5,602 nucleotides of DNA from Bacteroidales bacterium (lineage in GTDB: Bacteria; Bacteroidota; Bacteroidia; Bacteroidales; UBA12481), in the NCBI GenBank assembly GCA_021160155.1, contig JAGHDB010000297.1, forward strand, positions 1-5,602, given 5' to 3'. Below, one piece after another: positions 1 through 5,602 of this stretch (the stretch's first letter is position 1; each line of letters begins with the position of its first letter). The notes under the pieces were generated by a model. It was given only the letters and a program-made list of their open reading frames with translations. It did no database searches and was not told the DNA's origin. The position numbers and the translations under genes were made by a program.

Positions 1-23
1 AAGTAAATGAAATAATTCCATTT

Positions 24-3000
24 TTAGTTCCCGGGTCTGAGGATCTGATCTACAATTCGTCCTCCCTGTGTGCCGCCTCCCGGGCCGAGTTCAATGGTTT
101 TGGAGGCTGCTGCGGTCAGCAACGGTTCGTGGGTGATACAGACAATGGTATTGCCTGCTTCAATCAGTTCATTGAATAGTTTAATCAGTGGAATAATATC
201 TTTGGGATGTAATCCGCTGGTGGGTTCGTCAAGGAGGATAAGTGTTTTGTCGCCGGTTTTGTCTGACAATCCGGAGACCAGTTTCAGCCGTTGCAATTCA
301 CCGGTGGATACTGTGTTTAACAAACGGCCGCTGGTCAGGTGTCCGAGGCCGGTTTTATGTAGAAGTTCGAGAATGGATCCGGTCTTTGATTGAGATTTGC
401 CCGGGAGATGTGCATCGAAAAATCCGGATAATTGATCAAATGAAATTTGCAGCGCATCGTAAACGGTTTTGCCGTCTATTCGTATTTCAAGTATTTCATC
501 CCTGAAACCGCTGCCTCCGCAACGTTCGCAGGGAGAGATAAAATCATTGAAAAAATCCATGCTGACCCGAATGAATCCGGTGCCTTCACATGCCGGGCAG
601 CGGCTGTTTCGTGAACCGGGGGTAAAATGGGATGATTTATAACCCCGTTCTTTACTCTCATTTGAATTCGCAAAGATCCCGGCTATGATCTTTGATATCC
701 CAAGCATGCTGCCCACGGTAGCTTTATATCCTTTCCCCGGTAAGGGTTGCTCGATATAAATCAGACCGGTGAAGTTCTCAATGCCGGAGATTTTTTTACA
801 AAACACGGGTTTACCTGAAGTATAGCTGTTGTAAATAACCCTGTCGAGCAGACTGGTTTTACCGCTGCCGCTTACTCCCGTGATCACGGATAATATTCCC
901 GAAGGGATTTCCAAATTAATATTTTTAAGGTTATTAGCATGTGCTCCGGTAATTTTCAGTCCTGCTCCGGCATCTCCTGCCCTTTGAATTTTCAGGGTAC
1001 TTTTAAATCCGGTAAAAGCATATCCTTTTGTGTTTCCCGAGTAGAGGAGTTGTCCACCCTGCATCCCGGCTCCGGGACCCAATTCTATGGTATAATGTGA
1101 TTTTTCAAGCAGCGCCGGTGAGTGCTCCACCATGATAACACTATTCCCGTGCTGATTCAGATGGAGGATAAGATCACTGATGCGACGGGTATCTTTGGGG
1201 TGCAGACCAAAAGAGGGTTCGTCAAGAATATAGGCTGCTCCGGTAAGCGGTGCCCTTGCCAGTCCGGCAATTTGCAAACGTTGAAATTCACCGCCTGAAA
1301 GTGTGCCTGTGATCCTGTCGGTTGCAATATATCCCAGTCCTGCTTGCTGTAAAGCCTTCAGACGTGTGGTAATATTATCCTGAAAAGCCTGTGCAACCTT
1401 TTTTTCCAAACCTGACTCAAAGCGACTGCTGAAATAGTCGGTAAACCATACTAAGGCATTATCGGGGGTCATTGCGGTAAGCTGTCCGATATGCAGATTA
1501 TGAATTTTATATTGCAGTATCCCGGGCTTAAGTCTGAAACCATGGCAGTGGGCACATTCGATATGTTTCATTAAATCCAGCATGGCTTCGCCCCGGGCAT
1601 CGGCATGTTTGCGAATGTATTCGGTTTCAACAAGTTGTAAAAATCCGGGCCAGGTAGTTTTAAGTTTATAAACCCCATCGTGTGTGCCGCGTTTAAATTT
1701 CCAGTTCACATCAAATATCTCATCTCCGCATCCGTTCATTGCGATATCTTTTGCTTTATCGTCCAGATCCCGGTAGGGGATAGAATAATCTATCCCGTAT
1801 TTCATCCCGGCAGTCAGCAATGCTGCTACATATTGTCCGTAGGGATCGGCATAAAATCGGCCGGTTTTGGTGCCATTCAGGGCACCGTTAATCAGCGGTT
1901 TTTCAGGGTTTGTGACCAGTTTATCTGCATCACAAACCGTAAGTGTACCCAGCCCCTTGCAAACCTGACAGGCTCCTTCTTCGCTGTTAAAAGAGAAAGC
2001 GGTTGATAACGGATGTTTGCTGTCGGATTTGGATTTTGCCAGTCGGCTGAACAGTAAACGATACAGATCATACAGTCCTGTATAGGTAGCGATGGTGGAG
2101 CGGGGATTTTTTACGGGATTTTTTTTCCGGATTGAGATTGCAGGAATTATTCCATGGCTTTCTCTCATGACCGGGATGCCGGCTTTTATTGTGAATTGCC
2201 TGATATGGGAGGACATTCCTTCAAGAAATTTTCGCTGGCTTTCAGCAAACAGGGTTCCGTAAACCAGGGATGATTTTCCGCTGCCTGATACTCCCGTGAC
2301 TGCTGTGATAGCATCTACCGGGAATGTTGTATTGATATTTTTCAGGTTATTGGTTTCTACTCCGGTTAACCGGATAGGAGCTTCGATGGTTTCCCGGCTG
2401 CATGGATGGTTAAATGTTCTCTGTGCCGAGGCATCCCTGGACAAAAATTTCCGGAGTTCGGATGCGGTAAGGGATTTGGGATGATTGATTAAATCCCGCA
2501 CGAAACCTTCTGCGACAATATTACCACCCTCCCCGGCACTTCCCGGTCCCAGGTCAACCATCCAGTCGGATTGGAGAATAAAAGAGGGGTCGTTCTCGAT
2601 ACAAAGCAGGGTATGGCCTTTGCCGGTCAGTTTTCTCAATGCTTTCAGCAGGATCTCCACATCAGCCATATGCAGGCCGGATGTGGGCTCATCCAGAATA
2701 TACAGGGTATGGCCTTTTGCAGAACGCGAAAGTTCGGTTGCAAGTTTTACGCGCTGTGCTTCACCGCCGGACAGGGTAGTGGATGGTTGTCCGAGTTTCA
2801 GATAACCCAGTCCGAGTTCTGACAGTATTCCTGTTATGGCCGTGATCTTTTTTTGCCCTTTAAAAAAGCGGTCAGCTTCATCTACAGTCAGTTCAAGAAT
2901 GTCAAATATATTCAGGCCGTTATATTTTATTTCAAGTGTTTCGTCGGTAAACCGTTTGCCCTGACACACCTCGCAAACCACTTCCACGTTTCCGAGAAAA

Positions 3001-4829
3001 TGCATCCCGATTTGTTGAACTCCTGCTCCGCCACAGCTTTCACACCGTCCGCCTTTGACAACAAAAGAAAACTGTCCTTTTTTATATCCTCTTTGATGTG
3101 ATTCCGGCAGTGAGGCCAGCAGGTCGCGTACATGGTCGGATAGCCCTGTATAAGTTGCAGGATTACTTTTCGGTGTGCGTCCGATCGGTGAAGAATCCAC
3201 ATGGATTATTTTGCTGAAAATTTCAGTTCCGCCGGTTTTTCCTCTGATGGTGTTTTCAAGCATAAAATCCACCAGGCTGGTTTTACCGCTTCCTGAAACT
3301 CCTGAAATTACATTCAGGGCATGGATCAGAAAGTGTGGGGAGATGCCCCGGAGATTGTTCTTACCGGCATGTCCGGTGGTAAACCAGGAAGGGTTCTCAG
3401 GCCGGGTTATTTCAGGCAGGTTATTAATTTTTTCAGTGAGATATTTTTTGGTAAGACTGTCGGGTTGCGGTTGATTAAAGAAGGTTTCTGCCTGACCGTT
3501 ATAAAGAATTTTACCGCCTGCTTTTCCGGCTCCCGGACCGATATCGATGATCCAGTCGGCTTCACGGATACTTTGTTCGTCATGATCGACCAGTATAACG
3601 GTATTTCCGTTACGTACTAACGAGCGCAGTACATCCAGCAGGTCACGATGTTCTGAAGGATGGAGTCCGGCACTGGGTTCATCCAGAATATACAGCACAT
3701 TTCGCAGATCACTGGCTGCCTGATTGGCCAGGCGGATACGTTGTGCTTCACCACCGCTAAGTGAAGGGGATTCCCGGTTTAGTGAAAGATGCCCCGCGCC
3801 CAGTTTCATCAGCAGGGTGGTGCGTCTGAGAATGGCTTCCCGTACCGGTTCAACCAGGGATAATTCATTTTTCCCCACTTTGAGTTCCCTGAAAAATGAA
3901 TGGATCTGTTTGATACTCATTTCTGAAAAAGCCGAAATATCCCTGTTCCAGAGTTTAACTGACAAAGCTTGTTCATTCAGCCGTTTTCCTCCGCATTGTG
4001 TACAGGTGTGGGTACGGGCAAAGCGCATGATATTCGGGTTCCGTTCACGTCGCAGGATCTCTTCCATCACCGTGAGGATCCCTTTGTAATAACCTTTCTC
4101 GCGTGGTTTAGCCGTGATACCGGTCCAACGTAACCGCGATTCAAGAGGATGCTTGCCAAACAACACCTTGATCTTTGTTGAGCCGTTCAGTACTACATTT
4201 TTCTGCTCCCGTGTTAAATCCTGCCAGGGAATATCCACGCTAAAACCCTCTGCACGGCATACCTGGTCAAGTACATCCATCGTAACCTGCGAATAGACAA
4301 TATAATTATTGAGGGTGGTCAGTACAAAAGCTCCTTCGCGTATGGTCTTGGCGGGATCTCCGATAAGCAGGTCCGGATCAATATGATCCTGTACGCCCAA
4401 ACCTTTGCAGGCAGGGCAATATCCGTCGGGAAGATTGAAAGAGAACAAGCTGCGGTATGGGTGCAGACCGGGGATATCCGATTTACCAAGCCGGGCAAAG
4501 AGCAATCTCAGCAGGTCGTATAGTTCGGTCAGTGTACCTACGGTGGAGCGCGGGTTGCGAACCACATGATGCTGGTCAATAGCCATAACCGAAAATAAGC
4601 CTTCTATTAATGAGGCTTTTGGGCGCGAAGGTTTGGCCTGAAGGTATCTGCCTCCGACGAAATTTTCAAGGAACAGGCGTTGTCCTTCGGCACACAATAC
4701 ATCATAAACCAGACTGGTTTTGCCGCTTCCCGAAACACCTGTTACTGCAATGAGCTGATAATGAGGAATGCGAAGTGAAACATTTTTCAGATTGTTCTCC
4801 TGTGCATTCTCAATGATAATTTCTCGCAT
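24..4829 (-). CDS. Tandem-fused UvrA-family ABC ATPase (four ATPase modules, UvrA2-like, no UvrB-binding domain)
   Basis: The 1601-residue cytoplasmic protein has four UvrA-type ABC modules. Walker A motifs (GVSGSGKT/S) start at residues 31, 510, 846 and 1318. Signatures are LSGGE at 357, 686 and 1177, and VSTGE at 1507. Walker B LDEP motifs lie at 382, 712, 1202 and 1533. Zinc cysteine pairs are C138/C141 with C276/C279, C596/C599 with C619/C622, C954/C957 with C1092/C1095, and C1411/C1414 with C1434/C1437. Classical UvrA has about 940 residues and two modules, so this is two UvrA units in one chain. In both halves the RLLFxRL segment is followed within about 20 residues by the FSFN...C-x-x-C segment, so the UvrB-binding insertion is absent, as in UvrA2, DrrC and Ecm16. 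The likely role is ATP-dependent recognition of damaged or drug-bound DNA; the substrate is unknown and UvrB recruitment is unlikely. The ATG at 4829 fits the family N-terminus (NNLKNVSLRIP); no Shine-Dalgarno precedes it. The family is certain, the function inferred. No symbol is given because it is probably a paralogue of uvrA. Confidence 0.95.
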   Translation of the reverse strand: MREIIIENAQENNLKNVSLRIPHYQLIAVTGVSGSGKTSLVYDVLCAEGQRLFLENFVGGRYLQAKPSRPKASLIEGLFSVMAIDQHHVVRNPRSTVGTLTELYDLLRLLFARLGKSDIPGLHPYRSLFSFNLPDGYCPACKGLGVQDHIDPDLLIGDPAKTIREGAFVLTTLNNYIVYSQVTMDVLDQVCRAEGFSVDIPWQDLTREQKNVVLNGSTKIKVLFGKHPLESRLRWTGITAKPREKGYYKGILTVMEEILRRERNPNIMRFARTHTCTQCGGKRLNEQALSVKLWNRDISAFSEMSIKQIHSFFRELKVGKNELSLVEPVREAILRRTTLLMKLGAGHLSLNRESPSLSGGEAQRIRLANQAASDLRNVLYILDEPSAGLHPSEHRDLLDVLRSLVRNGNTVILVDHDEQSIREADWIIDIGPGAGKAGGKILYNGQAETFFNQPQPDSLTKKYLTEKINNLPEITRPENPSWFTTGHAGKNNLRGISPHFLIHALNVISGVSGSGKTSLVDFMLENTIRGKTGGTEIFSKIIHVDSSPIGRTPKSNPATYTGLSDHVRDLLASLPESHQRGYKKGQFSFVVKGGRCESCGGAGVQQIGMHFLGNVEVVCEVCQGKRFTDETLEIKYNGLNIFDILELTVDEADRFFKGQKKITAITGILSELGLGYLKLGQPSTTLSGGEAQRVKLATELSRSAKGHTLYILDEPTSGLHMADVEILLKALRKLTGKGHTLLCIENDPSFILQSDWMVDLGPGSAGEGGNIVAEGFVRDLINHPKSLTASELRKFLSRDASAQRTFNHPCSRETIEAPIRLTGVETNNLKNINTTFPVDAITAVTGVSGSGKSSLVYGTLFAESQRKFLEGMSSHIRQFTIKAGIPVMRESHGIIPAISIRKKNPVKNPRSTIATYTGLYDLYRLLFSRLAKSKSDSKHPLSTAFSFNSEEGACQVCKGLGTLTVCDADKLVTNPEKPLINGALNGTKTGRFYADPYGQYVAALLTAGMKYGIDYSIPYRDLDDKAKDIAMNGCGDEIFDVNWKFKRGTHDGVYKLKTTWPGFLQLVETEYIRKHADARGEAMLDLMKHIECAHCHGFRLKPGILQYKIHNLHIGQLTAMTPDNALVWFTDYFSSRFESGLEKKVAQAFQDNITTRLKALQQAGLGYIATDRITGTLSGGEFQRLQIAGLARAPLTGAAYILDEPSFGLHPKDTRRISDLILHLNQHGNSVIMVEHSPALLEKSHYTIELGPGAGMQGGQLLYSGNTKGYAFTGFKSTLKIQRAGDAGAGLKITGAHANNLKNINLEIPSGILSVITGVSGSGKTSLLDRVIYNSYTSGKPVFCKKISGIENFTGLIYIEQPLPGKGYKATVGSMLGISKIIAGIFANSNESKERGYKSSHFTPGSRNSRCPACEGTGFIRVSMDFFNDFISPCERCGGSGFRDEILEIRIDGKTVYDALQISFDQLSGFFDAHLPGKSQSKTGSILELLHKTGLGHLTSGRLLNTVSTGELQRLKLVSGLSDKTGDKTLILLDEPTSGLHPKDIIPLIKLFNELIEAGNTIVCITHEPLLTAAASKTIELGPGGGTQGGRIVDQILRPGN
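27..2387 (-). repeat. Second UvrA-like half of the fused gene (residues about 815-1601)
   Basis: This unit restarts with a UvrA N-terminal-like segment (IRLTGVETNNLKNIN) after the linker. Module 3 has Walker A at 846-853, signature LSGGEFQR at 1177-1184, Walker B D1203/E1204 and H1236. Its Q-loop region reads ISIRKK where family members have IxIEQK, so Gln appears to be Lys902. Module 4 has Walker A at 1318-1325, Q1361, zinc cysteines 1411-1437, the altered signature VSTGE at 1507-1511, Walker B D1534/E1535 and H1567. Module 4 also lacks the conserved PIGRTPxSNPATYTG stretch still present in module 2. The two halves are diverged, so the duplication or fusion is old. Confidence 0.85.
2436..4829 (-). 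repeat. First UvrA-like half of the fused gene (residues about 1-798)
   Basis: This is one complete UvrA-like unit. Module 1 has Walker A at 31-38, a candidate Q-loop glutamine at Q86, signature at 357-361, Walker B around D383/E384 and switch histidine H416. Module 2 has Walker A at 510-517, zinc cysteines at 596-622, signature at 686-690 and Walker B around D713/E714. Module 2 has two unusual positions. The usual VDQSPIGRTP motif reads VDSSPIGRTP, so the Q-loop Gln is Ser546. The switch histidine of the usual IEH is Asn746 (IEND). The boundary is approximate and set by the variable linker at about 798-815. Confidence 0.85.
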
Positions 4830-4872
4830 ATCTTAAATTCAGGGTACAAGTCAATGCAGCTTAATTTAGTAT

Positions 4873-5148
4873 TCAGGTTTTTTGGTAAGTATGGATCAGG
4901 CATGCACCTGTAAACCATTTTGAGTTTACTTCGAACGGAATTTTCACATACCCCAACTCCGTAAAATGTTCTCTGCAATTGATCTCAATTTTTAATCTCA
5001 TGTTTTGAACCGGGGAGGATTCAGAGAGAAATCTGTACGTCAGTTTATTGCTGATTAACGTTTTTTTGTATCTGGTGAGTTTCCGGAAATTTCCGTTTCT
5101 CCCGAATGTCTGCGCGAATATACGTTTTTTAATGCTTTTCGCAGACAA
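4873..5148 (-). pseudogene. AbiEii/AbiGii-type nucleotidyltransferase toxin fragment (central part only)
   Basis: The 91-codon open frame has no ATG start; it opens at a TTG directly after a stop. Residues 36-88 carry a segment I recognise from the AbiEii/AbiGii nucleotidyltransferase toxin family (type IV toxin-antitoxin, abortive infection). Its landmarks are LTYRFLSE, then RLKIEINCREHF at 51-62, then PFEV.SKWFTG at 71-81, then TY at 87-88. Full members have roughly 200-300 residues. Missing here are the upstream GGT and SEDxD nucleotidyltransferase motifs and the downstream TKLRALYQR and GRDxxD motifs, so it cannot be an active enzyme. Just after the break, another frame reads NLNTKL, which weakly resembles the expected ELLGTKL; a frameshift at the A6 run (4878-4883) may have caused the break. 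The stretch is AT-rich relative to the neighbouring gene. No antitoxin gene is identifiable. Confidence 0.7.
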
Positions 5149-5180
5149 TCAGATTATTTTTTGATTTTGATTTCCATTCT

Positions 5181-5228
5181 TCAACCGGAACCCGTGTCGA
5201 AGAGTTATGTCGCAAGATGAGCATATGA
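5181..5228 (+). pseudogene. IS3-family OrfA remnant (helix-turn-helix part)
   Basis: This frame reads TGTRVEELCRKMSI and then stops at 5226-5228. It resembles the helix-turn-helix region of IS3-family OrfA proteins, which commonly read like xxGxxVEELCRKxGIS. Upstream residues in the same frame (DFDFHSS) do not look like the usual OrfA N-terminus, and no start codon is evident. It runs into the OrfB remnant in a different frame, overlapping it by eight bases. The match is short and made by eye, so confidence is modest. Confidence 0.4.
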
Positions 5229-5490
5229 GAACGATGTGACCTTAGATTTCACAAGGCCTGGAAAACCCACGGATAATCCGTGTATTGAGTCGTTTAACGG
5301 AAGCTTCCGGTATAAGTGTTTACACACGAATTGGTTCCTTTCGATGGATGATGCCAGAGAGAAAATAACAGAGTGGAAGAATGAATATAACAGCTTTCGA
5401 CCTCACAGTTCATTAGGGGATTTAACTCCGGAAGAGTTCATCGAAAAGCAGCAAAAAAAGCCCGAAATTTCTACTTTAGGGTGTTGCTAA
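5221..5490 (+). pseudogene. IS3-family transposase OrfB, C-terminal fragment
   Basis: The open frame reads AYENDVTLDF, then TRPGKPTDN, then IESFNGSFR, and ends with a RPHSSLG.LTPEEF segment. This is the end of the rve/DDE integrase core of IS3-family transposases, in the style of the IS407 or IS51 groups. The glutamate of the DDE triad is present in IESFNG (codon 5287-5289), followed seven residues later by the usual Arg. Both catalytic aspartates are missing because about two thirds of OrfB is absent. The codon just before AYEN is TGA (5218-5220), where intact relatives have Trp (QWAYENGV). GTG at 5236 could formally start an 84-codon frame, but it lies inside the conserved domain and is not a real start. 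The fragment cannot transpose by itself. Confidence 0.9.
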
Positions 5491-5493
5491 AAA

Positions 5494-5527
5494 GGGGAGG
5501 AACTCAACCTCAACGGGGAGGACCTCA
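5494..5527 (+). repeat. Two imperfect 13-bp direct repeats at the IS right end
   Basis: GGGGAGGAACTCA at 5494-5506 and GGGGAGGACCTCA at 5515-5527 match at 12 of 13 positions and are spaced 21 bases apart. They lie just after the OrfB stop codon. The outer copy ends in CA, as expected for an IS3-family terminus. They may be terminal and subterminal transposase-binding sequences of the element; this role is inferred. Confidence 0.55.
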
Positions 5528-5602
5528 CTTCGATGAATTATATTTTACTAACTTTTCCCAATCAATAGAGCCGTCTTTATTGCAGAAGTTTAGTGAGAAG
5601 TC
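5525..5602 (-). pseudogene. 3' end of an unidentified reading frame entering from the right edge, probably cut by the IS
   Basis: On the minus strand 25 codons are open from the window edge (including DGSIDWEKLVKYNSSK), followed by TGA at 5525-5527. That TGA is also the first three bases of the proposed IS terminus read on this strand (TGAGGTCCTCC), so the frame appears truncated by the insertion. The residue composition looks like real protein. It could be the upstream part of the interrupted toxin locus or an antitoxin, but I do not recognise it. The plus strand is also open here, so the coding strand is not certain. Confidence 0.35.

Larger units (their letters stand above)
5181..5527 (+). 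mobile_element. Degenerate IS3-family insertion sequence with internal deletion
   Basis: The element is inferred from a 5' piece resembling IS3 OrfA, the clear C-terminal end of an IS3 OrfB transposase, and a right end that closes in CA at 5527, as IS3-family elements do (5'-TG...CA-3'). A complete element would be about 1.2-1.3 kb; this one spans about 350 bases. No matching left terminal repeat (expected to start TGAGGTCCTCC) is visible, so the left boundary is a guess and the left end was probably lost. The open frame entering from the right edge on the opposite strand ends precisely at the proposed terminus, which supports that boundary. Confidence 0.65.

Noticed and set aside
5..23. An AT-rich inverted repeat (AAATGAAA / TTCCATTT) just after the stop codon of the large gene, as a terminator.
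   Set aside because: The stem is about 8 bp with one wobble pair and almost no GC, and no U-run follows on the minus strand.
1680..2006. Plus-strand open frames of about 60-120 codons across the large gene (for example 1680-2006, 2485-2805, 3724-4089).
   Set aside because: They lie antisense to a clearly coding, motif-rich frame and show no recognisable domains, so they are treated as chance open frames.
24..4829. Annotating the large gene simply as the classical excinuclease subunit uvrA.
   Set aside because: Both halves lack the UvrB-binding insertion and the protein has four rather than two ABC modules, so a standard nucleotide-excision role is not supported.
4847..4857. TTGACT on the minus strand before the large gene, as a -35 promoter element.
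   Set aside because: At normal spacing the -10 box would fall on the start codon with no good match, and Bacteroidota promoters use a different consensus. No convincing TAnnTTTG box was found either.
4787..4978. A 63-codon minus-strand frame overlapping the start of the large gene.
   Set aside because: Most of it overlaps the toxin fragment and the UvrA start in another frame. Only a short NLNTKL stretch is possibly meaningful, and this is covered as a frameshift observation.
5487..5602. A plus-strand open frame running to the right edge (containing DELYFTNFSQSIEPSLL).
   Set aside because: It has no plausible start codon and runs across the IS end repeats. The minus-strand frame ending exactly at the IS terminus is the better explanation, though this is not settled.

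Overview
The window is dominated by one very large minus-strand gene. Next to it, on the right, lies a short stretch of decayed accessory DNA. The absence of a Shine-Dalgarno motif before the large gene, the moderate GC content and the sequence style of the AbiEii-like and IS3-like remnants suggest a member of the Bacteroidota. This assignment is an inference; no taxonomic marker is present.

Positions 24-4829 (minus strand) encode an intact 1601-residue UvrA-family ABC ATPase. It has four ABC ATPase modules and is in effect two UvrA proteins of about 800 residues fused head to tail, a single-chain version of the UvrA homodimer. Both halves lack the insertion of about 120-130 residues that carries the UvrB-binding domain of classical UvrA. 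It therefore resembles the UvrA2/DrrC/Ecm16 type (DNA-lesion or intercalating-drug tolerance) more than the excinuclease subunit. By the known UvrA geometry, each half keeps one canonical composite ATP site and one with substitutions in the Q-loop, H-loop or signature.

Positions 4873-5148 (minus strand) hold a fragment of an AbiEii/AbiGii-type nucleotidyltransferase toxin. Only the central part is present; the N-terminal catalytic motifs and the C-terminal end are missing. This stretch is AT-rich (about 36% GC by hand count over 4861-5160) compared with the large gene (mid-40s % or higher where sampled).

Positions of about 5181-5527 (plus strand) are a wrecked IS3-family element. A short piece resembling OrfA joins directly to the last 90 or so codons of the OrfB transposase, with a short shared sequence at the junction. 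The right end is marked by an imperfect direct repeat and a terminal CA at 5527. Immediately beyond it, a minus-strand reading frame enters from the right edge and stops at that terminus, as if interrupted by the element.

The picture is an intact UvrA-like gene whose upstream flank has been remodelled by toxin-gene decay and an IS element. The remnants are unlikely to be functional. Their main consequence is that the promoter of the UvrA-like gene must lie in or beyond the toxin remnant.
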